Origin: Incurvaria masculella
Taxonomy: Eukaryota; Arthropoda; Insecta; Lepidoptera; Incurvariidae
Length of the DNA: 64,000 nt
Assembly: GCA_946894095.1 (NCBI GenBank)
Contig: OX335650.1
Coordinates: 1,736,001 to 1,800,000, forward strand
Direction: 5' to 3'
Below are positions 56,206 through 64,000 of the stretch, in pieces; the stretch's first letter is position 1, and every line of letters begins with the position of its first letter. The notes beneath the pieces were generated by a model, which did not search any database, was not told where the DNA came from, and saw only the letters and a list, made by a program, of their open reading frames with translations. A program made the position numbers and the translations under genes.

Positions 56206-56453
56206 CTGTCCCTCTTCCCGTAATGAATGCCTCCTACTAACACAGTGTTTAAGATTATTTTTACTTAAGTCAACCTAGGACTGGCTCTAGCGTCTGATGC
56301 CAAATACAATTTTTGGTGATGACGGCAATATGTTTGATTGTTCAATCTTTGCAGTCAATGTCCGCAACGCAGATGAAGCGTTAAATAAATGTATGTAGGT
56401 ATAATCTTAAACACTGTGTTAGTAGGAAGCATTCATTACGGGAGGAGGGACAG
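56206..56453. repeat. 53-bp near-perfect inverted repeat around a 142-bp centre
   Basis: Arms 56206-56258 and 56401-56453 pair at 51 of 53 positions (ctgtccctc(t/c)tcccgtaat ... gtgttt aagattat). No TTAA or other clear duplication at the edges. It may be a MITE core or a transcribed hairpin. Confidence 0.85.
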
Positions 56454-56479
56454 TAGGAGAATTCCAAATTATGGATATA

Positions 56480-56625
56480 CAGCCGGTGGCGAAATTGGTA
56501 GACGCAATACCCGCGAATGGTATGTTTTGCTGGTTCGGGTCCAGCCTTGCAGTATATTCGTAAAGTAGTTCTTTTTACTGGGCTCTTTCTTTAATTAATG
56601 TGTCCTTGCTTCACGGTCGATTATA
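56480..56625 (+). mobile_element. SINE-C, tRNA-Leu-like head
   Basis: GCCGGTGGCGAAATTGGTAG followed by 'acgcaatacccgcgaatgg' resembles the 5' half of a leucine tRNA, with A-box-like TGGCGAAATTGG and B-box-like GGTTCGGGTCC (56533-56543). The 3' half does not pair with the 5' end as an acceptor stem would, so it is not a functional tRNA gene. A deleted copy lies at 33742-33850. Confidence 0.6.
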
Positions 56626-56891
56626 CATACATACATGTCACATTCCTTGGAATAAGCGACGTACCTGCTTAGTACGAAAAAGTATTTTTACTTGATACAC
56701 TTCATTCGTATCAAACTTGACAAGGGCTTTTTACACTTGACATGGTTTAAGTTGACGGCCGTTTTTATACCAGAGAATAATCGTAATGCTATATATTACA
56801 TTAATTTATATTATTGCATTAGGAACTTTGTTAGTTGTAAGTAATTTAAATGGAGGGTTGCTGTTTCTATTGTTACTTTGTTATTTACCTT

Positions 56892-57107
56892 AATCTCTTC
56901 TTTCAAGGAATTGTTTGGCAGTAGCATTTAGATCTATGTAAGTGTGTATTTCAAAATTGTGGACGGAAAAAATATGTTATGTAAACCGTGATGTTTCTTT
57001 GCGGGTGCTTCTTAACTGGGTTGATCGAATCCGCAGATATTTGTAACGTAACTTAGTGTAGTTTGACTTCCAAAAAGCTTAAATAAATTAAATTAAATTA
57101 AAGAAAA
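56892..57107 (+). repeat. LINE-tail-like repeat (tail family 1), copy
   Basis: 'aaggaattgtttggcagtag', 'catttagatctatgtaagtg', 'tgatgtttctttgcgggtgc', 'ttgatcgaatccgcagat' and the tail 'aaataaattaaattaaatta'. Confidence 0.7.
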
Positions 57108-58728
57108 ATTACAATATATGTAGGTCATTTTAGCCTGATATAAACCGCATTCTCACCGAACCCCTCATTTCGAGTTTAAAATAAAAAATAAATTGGTAAA
57201 TTGGTAACTCGGTAACATACTACTAGGATACTCTCTAATCCATGAGAATGATTTATGTGCCTAAAACAATTCTATTTTGGTTGGGATATTGAAATGCTCA
57301 TCTATACGCCTACATTTTCTTATGAATCCTTTATTTCGTGTGGATTTATCGGTGCCAAGGCTTTCAGGCTGTTGTCAAGGCTAGTTGGAACGGCATAAAT
57401 TATGGATACCGCATGGGGAAACGGAATTATTTTGCCCCCGTCAAATAATATCTTCATTCAATCCCCTCAAAATATTAAAATGGCATTAATGATGCACTTT
57501 TAAAACTAAACTTGTTTTATATAATGTGCTCTTAATTTTTTAAGGAAGATTTAATATCTTAGAATTCAATTTATACTACATATTTTTGAGAAAGGTAAAG
57601 TACGGGCTGCAGTCTCCTTATCTGGCCAGAAGTAATTGAAGTATTAGGTAAAAACAATCAGTCCCTAGATTAATTAACTTCGATAGCACTTAAGTACTGA
57701 AACAATGAACAATTGTTACATTTAATTTAAGATATACGTGGTTTTCAAACAATTCATAGATGGTCCTGTTCATAAATCCCATCACCCTCAGTTATTTATT
57801 CTTATCAGTTAATGATTATTTCTATTGGCAATACATTTGTTTTTTTTTTTCAAATGTTTGTTATTGTAATTGTTTGTGTTTATTTAGTGTAAGCGTATGT
57901 ATCTATATATTTATATTTATACAAGTAGTTGTTATATTGTGTATTATGTTTGATTTAGCAAATCCATTTGTTTCTATAACTGCTACTCGCACTACTGCTC
58001 ACGATACCCAAAGGTAGACTGAAGCCCGATTCTGCTATTTGTCCAATTTCAAACCATTCCGTATTAGTTATGTTTCCGTCAAACATAACACGCTAAGTTT
58101 CGAGTGCGGTTTCCAAAAATCGGTATTCAGATAATTCACACACGCGTTTTTTTATTGTCTATGGAGTGGTTTGTCTTGCGCGCCGCCTACAGGGTAAAAT
58201 AACCTGTCACGATTTTGACAGTTATTTTCTCACTCAAATATGACATACGAAAAGAAAGAGACAGCGATATGCCAACGTAATGTAGAAAAGTGATATTCGA
58301 AGTTCGGCGATGCGATGCTTCGAATTTGACAAATACAATTCTCAAAACCGCAAGTTTTCGGCAAAACACACGGCCCACGAGAATATGGAGCGCGCGTTAC
58401 GAGTTTGCGAACAAAACACAAACACAACGCATGCGTTTTGCAAACTGCGCTAGTAGAATACCATTTCGCGCGAAACATGCGGTTTTGAGAAAACACAAAC
58501 ATAACGCGCGCAGTTATCAATTAGCAGAATAAGGCTTCTGGTAGAGAATGCCGCTGGCATTCAGATGTGCCTCTTGCCCGAACTTGCTCCCTATTTCGTT
58601 TCTTATGAAACTAAATGTGTCCGAGATTTCAAATTGATCTCTCCGCGAATGTATATCGCTTTACACTCCAGCCTTGGCTGATCAACCAAACTCCGTATTA
58701 TAATCAACTCGGTGCGACTCTAAAAAAT
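57108..58728. other. AT-rich sequence; CpG-richer block with short repeats at 58200-58530
   Basis: 58320-58520 contains imperfect direct copies of 'gcgaacaaaacacaaacaca' / 'gagaaaacacaaacataac' and inverted 'ctcaaaaccgcaag' / 'atgcggttttgag'. Its origin is unknown. The rest is featureless. Confidence 0.35.
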
Positions 58729-59020
58729 CGGCCAAGTGCGAGTCGGACTCGCACACGAAGGGTTCCGTACCATCGTACAAGATTTAACACACAAAAAATC
58801 ACGTTTTTTGTATGGGCCCTCCCCCCCCTTTAATTCTTAATTTTTTTTTAATTTCACCTATTTTTTGTTACAGCGGCAAAATAAATACATACTTTGTGAA
58901 AATCTCAGCTGCCTACCTATTACGGTTCATGAGATACAGCCCTGTGACAGACGTACGGACGGACGGACAGCGGAGGCTTGGTAATATGGTTCCGTTTTCA
59001 CCCAATGGGTACGGAACCCT
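58729..59020 (+). mobile_element. Dispersed element B, best copy
   Basis: Starts 'ggccaagtgcgagtcggact' (with the hairpin GCGAGTCGGACTCGC), 'cgaagggttccgtaccatcg', 'cagcggcaaaataaatac', 'cagctgcctacctattacgg', and ends 'gggtacggaacccta'. The 12-base word GGGTTCCGTACC near the start and GGTACGGAACCC at the end are exact inverted copies. Confidence 0.82.
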
Positions 59021-60331
59021 ATAAACGAATTGCGATCCGGCTTATTGAAACCGGACTCGATGAATCAGAAATTAATTTGACTTTCATGCTCAAATATTAT
59101 GCTGATTCGCTGAATTGCTATAGTAGTTAAACTGTGCCAAAAGGTCAGAGTTTTTAACATATATTTTATGCTTATCATTACTTTTTTCTAGCTTTGGTAG
59201 CAATATTTTGTAATGTTATATATCTTTTTAAATTTTAATGACCGAACAGCTGTTTTGTACCTGTGTTTGAGTACAAAAAATTTGTTTCAGTTTCATATTA
59301 TAATTTCTTAAAAAACACATTTCTAATTTTCTTATACTTACTTTACTAAACGTTTAAGACGCTAGGACTAGCCAACTACTCGCGTCATACAAATGCACCT
59401 TTAAACAAATGTAATAATATGTAGTTAAACGCCTCAGCAAGTCCAAATAGAACTCCAGACTGATAGTGGATTGTTAAAATTGTTTGATTCCATCATTTAT
59501 TTAAATAATAATAATAATAAAAAAGTCGATTTTTCACGTTAGAAATCTGAAAGTAATGTGATTACTAGATATAAGCAAAAACAGCATATTTGCATAAATA
59601 AATAATTCCATTTGCTTTTAGATTTCTACATTTAGTCAAAAAAGTTCGGAAATGGACACCGTTTCCGCAATGTATTTTGTATAGAAAAAGGAAACATACA
59701 TTAACGAAAAAAGGTTCATTCCTAGACAAGGAATCATATATTGTAAGAATGACACTGCTAATCGTCAGACTTAGTTAACTTGGGGTGCCTCGTTTAACTT
59801 TGCGATTTGGCTAGTACCAGGGCCTTAAGTGCAAATCCGTTTAATAATAAATTATCTTAACACTCTTAAAAAGCACAGCTTAAATGCAAATTTTAATAAA
59901 TCCGCTTGGTCTCTTCATGTCATATCGTCTTATCTGCAAAAACTACCCCCCCACCCCTTCCCTATCCAGCTTAACAATTACTCCGCCGCTGACAATGTTC
60001 GAAGTAAGCCCACTCCGTGGTCCAGCTGCCCATTAGTATGATTGACTTACCTCCCCGGACTCGTGGACAGCTTGACAAAGGAAATTCTCTGTTATATTCC
60101 CAAATCACGAAGGCTGTCCGTTCTCTTACCGATGGCCTTGCCTAGACTTTCAAGAAATACATTTGCCATGCTTACCTAATATACAAGATTACCGTAGGGA
60201 TTTATTACAGCCTTCCAGTCGTAGATCTCAACGTAAGAAAATGTGCCATCTTGTGCACCTACCCGCTATCTCAAATTTTCTATAATTACCGACTAAGCGC
60301 CTGTACAGATATTGAAAACCACACACGGCAA
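59021..60331. other. Sequence left of the BEL element, no gene seen
   Basis: AT-rich. The 59829-60041 frame has no motif. Part of this stretch could be BEL/Pao sequence if the LTR boundary proposed at 60332 is wrong. Confidence 0.35.
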
Positions 60332-60526
60332 TGTTTGTTTTCTATTACGAATTAAAACACCATGTAAAGGGTAACTATTCGAAAAAAGGCACTTTAATAA
60401 ATCATAATACCGAGACTTATAATATTCACATGTAACAAACCATATCGCCATACAAATGCACCGGTGGCGCCATCTCTACGTCCGACTGTTTAGTTGAATG
60501 ATTATTTACTTGATTTGGTATGAACA
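60332..60526 (-). mobile_element. Candidate 3' LTR of the BEL/Pao element
   Basis: On the minus strand, past the pol stop, there is a purine-rich run (ggcgaggaa) followed directly by TGTTCATACC, as expected for a polypurine tract and LTR start. A possible end is AACAAACA at 60332, giving about 195 bp. The partner LTR is not in view, so this cannot be confirmed internally. Confidence 0.25.
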
Positions 60527-60697
60527 TTCCTCGCCGGGAAAGAACAATTTTAATTCTTTAAGAGAACATGCCAATTAACAATTAACTTCCAACATATTAT
60601 ACCTACATGATACGAATAAGTAGGTTATGTGAACAACAACAAAACAGTTTTTTTTTTTAAGTGAAAACAAAAATACAAAATTAACAACTTCTTAAAT

Positions 60698-62308
60698 TTA
60701 TTCCTGAACAGGTAGTAAACACAGTTTATGGATAGGACGTTTGATTATAACAGATTTACATTTGAGTGAAACTACTCTGATCAGACCATCAGATCCTGGG
60801 TGAACATCAATTACCTTTCCTAAGCACCATTTAGTAGGTGGAAGTCTGTCGTCCTTGACGAGTACAATAGATCCAATTTTAAGATTATTACATTCAGTTT
60901 TCCATTTACTTCTTACTTGCAAACTTGTAAGATATTCCATATTCCAACGTCGCCAAAACTGCTGGAGTTTCTGTTGCAATAAAACCCATCGTTCATTGTA
61001 GGGAACATTACATCCTTCTAAATTTTCTTCTGGAATAACAATTGGGGTTTCGCCAATTAAAAAATGACCAGGTGTTAATGCGACAGGTTCACCAGGATCA
61101 TCGGAGCTAGTATCTAAGGTAAGAGGACGCGAATTCAGACAAGCTTCTACTTGACACAATAGAGTCACATATTCTTCGTAAGTGAGCTTAGAATCGCCAA
61201 GAACCAGGTTAAGATGGCGCTTGGTAGATTTAACCGCCGCTTCCCACAACCCGCCCATATGAGGGGCACTTGGAGGGTTAAAACACCAGGTTGTGCCATC
61301 ATTGGCCAAACTTTCTGAAATACAAATTTGACTTTGCTCTTCCATTACTTTGAGTTTCTTTGACGCACCCACAAAATTAGTGCCGCAATCACTCCAAAGC
61401 CGGTGACAGTGACCACGCCGTGCCGTAAAACGTCTAAAAGCGGCAATAAACCCATCAGTATCTAAACTTGTAACGAGCTCCAAATGGATGGCCTTCACTG
61501 ACATACACACAAAAACTGCGATATAAGCCTTTTGTGTCTTACCTCCTCTACCCTTAGATAGTTTTAAAGTTACAGGTCCGGCAAAATCCAAGCCACTTAT
61601 AGAAAATGGCCTACTAGGAGTTACTCTACCTTTGGGCAGGTCTCCCATTAGCTGCATCATGGGTTTTGCCGTCTGTCGAACACATTTAATGCAATGATGA
61701 ATGCAATTTTTAACCATAACCTTTGCTTTAAGAATCCAAAACTTGGCACGGACAGAAGATAATAACAACTGGATTCCTCCATGAAGAGTCTTATAATGCA
61801 TATTCTGAATAATCAATTGGGCAAAGTGATCATTGGCTAAAATTATGGGATGTTTTTCGACTTCTGTTAAGTTTGACTTTGATATCCTTCCCCCCACTCT
61901 CAGTACATTGCTTGAGTCAAGGTAGAGATTCAAGTTTCCAATCCTACTTTTGCGTTGAATTTTTTGTCCATCTTTAAGTTTTACAATTTCCTCTTTGAAG
62001 CTATCTTCCTGTGATAGCTTTACACATACTTCAAAAGATCTTTTTAGTTCCTTAGTTGTTAGATAATCATAAGTAAAATCATCAGCTAAGTTACAATTAT
62101 TTAGCTTACCTTTACATTTTTCATAAAATCTAAGGCAGTAGGCAACCACACGCACCACTTTGGTAAGTGAAGAATAGCGAGTGATTAGGCTAGCTACTTG
62201 TACCACGGAATCTTCTTGTGTATTTCCCGGATGCACGGTCGCATTTGTCACGAATTTACTTTCAAGAGTTGTTTCAGGGATTGCATCTACTGAAACAGAA
62301 ACAGTAAA
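60698..62308 (-). CDS. BEL/Pao retrotransposon Pol, integrase half (5'-truncated)
   Basis: Open on the minus strand from 62308, with no required start since it is the C-terminal half of Pol, to a stop at 60698. Residues are counted from the GTG codon at 62251. An N-terminal zinc-binding H2C2 module is seen at H152, H157, C187 and C190 ('MHYKTLHGG', 'HHCIKCVR'). The integrase catalytic triad is D222 ('SGLDFAGP'), D288 ('LWSDCGTNF') and E337 ('GGLWEAAVK'), spacing D-65-D-48-E. A C-terminal region (about 420-513, 'RWVLLQQKLQQFWRRW', 'LVKDDRLPPTKW') matches the DUF5641-type tail of BEL/Pao integrases. The enzyme would insert reverse-transcribed DNA into the host genome. All catalytic residues are intact over 517 codons, so decay is recent. 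Gag, protease, RT and RNase H are missing: the frame hits a stop at 62311-62309, where a LINE fragment begins. Confidence 0.93.
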   Translation of the reverse strand, partial: FTVSVSVDAIPETTLESKFVTNATVHPGNTQEDSVVQVASLITRYSSLTKVVRVVAYCLRFYEKCKGKLNNCNLADDFTYDYLTTKELKRSFEVCVKLSQEDSFKEEIVKLKDGQKIQRKSRIGNLNLYLDSSNVLRVGGRISKSNLTEVEKHPIILANDHFAQLIIQNMHYKTLHGGIQLLLSSVRAKFWILKAKVMVKNCIHHCIKCVRQTAKPMMQLMGDLPKGRVTPSRPFSISGLDFAGPVTLKLSKGRGGKTQKAYIAVFVCMSVKAIHLELVTSLDTDGFIAAFRRFTARRGHCHRLWSDCGTNFVGASKKLKVMEEQSQICISESLANDGTTWCFNPPSAPHMGGLWEAAVKSTKRHLNLVLGDSKLTYEEYVTLLCQVEACLNSRPLTLDTSSDDPGEPVALTPGHFLIGETPIVIPEENLEGCNVPYNERWVLLQQKLQQFWRRWNMEYLTSLQVRSKWKTECNNLKIGSIVLVKDDRLPPTKWCLGKVIDVHPGSDGLIRVVSLKCKSVIIKRPIHKLCLLPVQE

Positions 62309-62325
62309 TCACGAAATACTGCTAG

Positions 62326-63405
62326 GGGAAACTAGAACATTATGGTGTTAGAGAAAAAGAATTAAGTATATGTAAATCATATCTATCAAATAGAAAACAA
62401 GTCTGTGATGTAAACGGCACTAAGTCTGATGTAGAATCGATCACTATGGGTGTACCGCAGGGCTCAATTCTGGGACCATTGTTATTTTTTATTTACATTA
62501 ATGACATTTCAAGCTGCATCGCAACAGACATCGAGATGGTTTTATTTGCTGATGACATATCATTAATTGTAAAAGATCAAAATATATCGGACCTGCGGGT
62601 GTCCTTTATACAAGCCATAAACTCACTAAAATTATGGTTTGAAGCCAATAACCTTCTTTTAAATGTAAGTAAAACTAACTTAATGCACTTTGTGCTGGGG
62701 ACCCAGAAACGCTATGTGAATCATGATGTTTTAAATGCAGCACATGATTTGTCTTTGAGTATAACTAAGGAAATAACATTTCTTGGTGTAGTATTTGACA
62801 ATCATTTTACATGGAAACCACATATTGATAAGCTTGCTGCTAAGCTTAGCTCTGCATGCTATGCAGTAAAAAAAATTAAGGAGCTTTGTGGTTTAGAAGC
62901 TGCTAAATCTGTCTATCATGCCTATTTTCACAGCATAATGTCATATGGCCTGATGTTCTGGGGTGATGCAGCTGAAGTAAATCGTATATTTGTTTTGCAG
63001 AAAAGAGCACTGCGATGCATGCTAGGCATAAGGACGAGAGATTCCTGTAGAAAGGTGTTTGGTGACGTAGGAATCTTAACTTTGCCAAGTGCTTACGTTT
63101 TTCAAAACATCTGCTATGCAAGAAAACATATAAATGATTTCACCCTTAACTGTGATGTTCATAACTATAACACAAGACACAAGAACAATGTTAAAGTAAT
63201 TAGTCATAAATTAGTCAAAACATCTAAGAGTTTTATATGTAACAGTGTTAGATTTTATAATAAATTGCCCAAAGGGGTGAGAGATTTATCTGAAAATTCT
63301 TTTAAAGTTAAGGTTAAGAAGTTGCTAACACATAAGGCTTACTATTGTATTAAAGATGCCCTAGCTGATAAATTTGAATTTACTGAGATTTTGACTGCCT
63401 GCTGA
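62326..63405 (+). CDS. LINE reverse transcriptase, 5'-truncated
   Basis: Open from 62326. An ATG at 62446 lies inside the conserved domain, so no genuine start is visible. Upstream codons read 'HYGVREKELSICKSYLSNRK', a typical RT motif, then 'GVPQGSILGP' and, at residues 33-38 counted from 62446, the catalytic 'LFADDI'. Thumb-region words follow ('LGVVFDNHFTWKPHI', 'HSIMSYGLMFWG', 'YNTRHKNN', 'FYNKLPKGVRDL'). No RNase H follows, unlike the 3-6 kb LINE, and the composition fits a CR1/Jockey-group element. The stop is at 63403-63405. The 3' region has two hairpin-like words (63476-63490, 63552-63571). It faces away from the BEL Pol, which starts within 20 bp, as expected of a 5'-truncated LINE that inserted into the BEL element. 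Confidence 0.88.
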   Translation, partial: GKLEHYGVREKELSICKSYLSNRKQVCDVNGTKSDVESITMGVPQGSILGPLLFFIYINDISSCIATDIEMVLFADDISLIVKDQNISDLRVSFIQAINSLKLWFEANNLLLNVSKTNLMHFVLGTQKRYVNHDVLNAAHDLSLSITKEITFLGVVFDNHFTWKPHIDKLAAKLSSACYAVKKIKELCGLEAAKSVYHAYFHSIMSYGLMFWGDAAEVNRIFVLQKRALRCMLGIRTRDSCRKVFGDVGILTLPSAYVFQNICYARKHINDFTLNCDVHNYNTRHKNNVKVISHKLVKTSKSFICNSVRFYNKLPKGVRDLSENSFKVKVKKLLTHKAYYCIKDALADKFEFTEILTAC

Positions 63406-63595
63406 CTGGGTACAAAAAGTATCCTATTATTATTACTATTTTGACTAATTTTATTTTTACTAATTTTTGACACCTGATACATTTTGTATCTTTACTACTT
63501 TTATGATAAGTACTACTTGTAGTATGAAATTACTAACCAAGCAATTTTGATTTGATACAATTTCGTATCAATAATGACGAGGGCTCTATACACCC
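63406..63595 (+). repeat. LINE 3' untranslated tail with paired GATAC hairpins
   Basis: AT-rich segment after the RT stop. GATAC-ATTTT-GTATC (63476-63490) and TTGATAC-AATTTC-GTATCAA (63552-63571) can each fold. Short 3' hairpins or repeats are used by LINE reverse transcriptases for template recognition. Assignment to this LINE is by adjacency. Confidence 0.5.
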
Positions 63596-64000
63596 GAATT
63601 TTTATTTTTATTTTATTTTAGTTAAGCATTATTAGTTTCTCGGTATTGGTCAAAATCTCATATAGGAATCTATTATTACTTTATTGATAGGGATGCTCTC
63701 AAACCATTATACTCTTAATTGTCTGTAGGTGGTAGCATTTAAAGGGATATGTAACTATGTGATCAGCTGACAGTAGTAGTTTATGATAAAACTCATAGTA
63801 TTAAAACCTAATGTGCAAGTGTTTCACAGTGTTGTGTTGCCACTGGAGCAGTGCATCGCTTAAAGGTCCTTGCTTACGGTGACGCTTGGCTCAGGTTATC
63901 TCTTTCCCTAAAATATGGTTGAAAGAGGTAATGGCTGTGCCCGGCGTGATGCTCGTGAACGGGTGCTGTTTGTGGGGACTGGCCTGCTCCAATTGGCAAC
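63596..64000 (+). repeat. ~400-bp dispersed repeat, copy 2 (runs off the window)
   Basis: Same order of blocks as 40793-41172, with a small T/A-rich expansion near 63605-63625 and a 17-base insertion-like difference near 63863-63880. It begins at 'tatacacccgaatttt' in both copies, where the upstream sequences diverge sharply. Confidence 0.85.

Noticed and set aside
56480..56570. Functional tRNA-Leu gene
   Set aside because: The 5' end and the bases after the B box do not pair as an acceptor stem, and the downstream sequence is shared with another repeat copy.

Overview
This window looks like intergenic or intronic DNA from an insect, most likely a moth or butterfly. It is AT-rich, with scattered short GC-rich patches. 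It is packed with dispersed repeats of the kinds common in lepidopteran genomes: tRNA-headed SINEs, the 'GTGCGAGTCGG / GGTTCCGTACC' element, TTAA-flanked MITEs, a BEL/Pao retrotransposon and RNase H-bearing LINEs. It also has CCTAA (insect telomere-type) motifs. I see no convincing multi-exon host gene. The only long, intact, evolutionarily recognisable reading frames are transposon-derived.

Layout. 1-2.2 kb: a palindromic MITE and decayed SINE pieces. 2.9-6.3 kb: three same-orientation (minus strand) fragments of one RNase H-type LINE, one split by a small retroposon. 7.15-14.15 kb: a tandem satellite of ~31-33 bp monomers with >1 kb higher-order units. 14.2-20 kb: a cluster of small inverted-repeat elements, including two copies of a MITE that carries CCTAA repeats, a perfect 29-bp hairpin and a TATACGT cluster. 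20-22.6 kb: a full-length tRNA-type SINE and a GC-rich patch with a possible first exon cut by a MITE. 22.9-32.8 kb: TTAA MITEs (one an inverted dimer), SINEs and a nested MITE. 33-37 kb: the least repetitive part, with blocks that could be regulatory. 37-59 kb: more SINEs, MITEs, LINE tails, hairpins, a very GC-rich island (43.4 kb) and a GC-rich block (52.5-53.0 kb). 60.3-63.6 kb: a BEL/Pao integrase half-gene (minus) abutting a LINE reverse transcriptase (plus). 63.6 kb to the end: a second copy of a ~400-bp repeat also seen at 40.8 kb.

The main connecting story is one SINE family. At least fifteen full or partial copies are present. Some have a tRNA-like head, and at least two have a head resembling 5S rRNA, on the same body. 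A stretch of that body, including the 20-mer CACGGCTACATTGAACTGGA, matches the monomer of the 7-kb satellite. The satellite therefore appears to have been born from the SINE body. A second theme is TTAA: at least three unrelated-looking inverted-repeat families are flanked by TTAA, and two of them abut at a single shared TTAA.

All family names rest on reading motifs by eye. Nothing was searched or aligned by computer, and repeat boundaries are good to roughly 5-20 bases unless stated.
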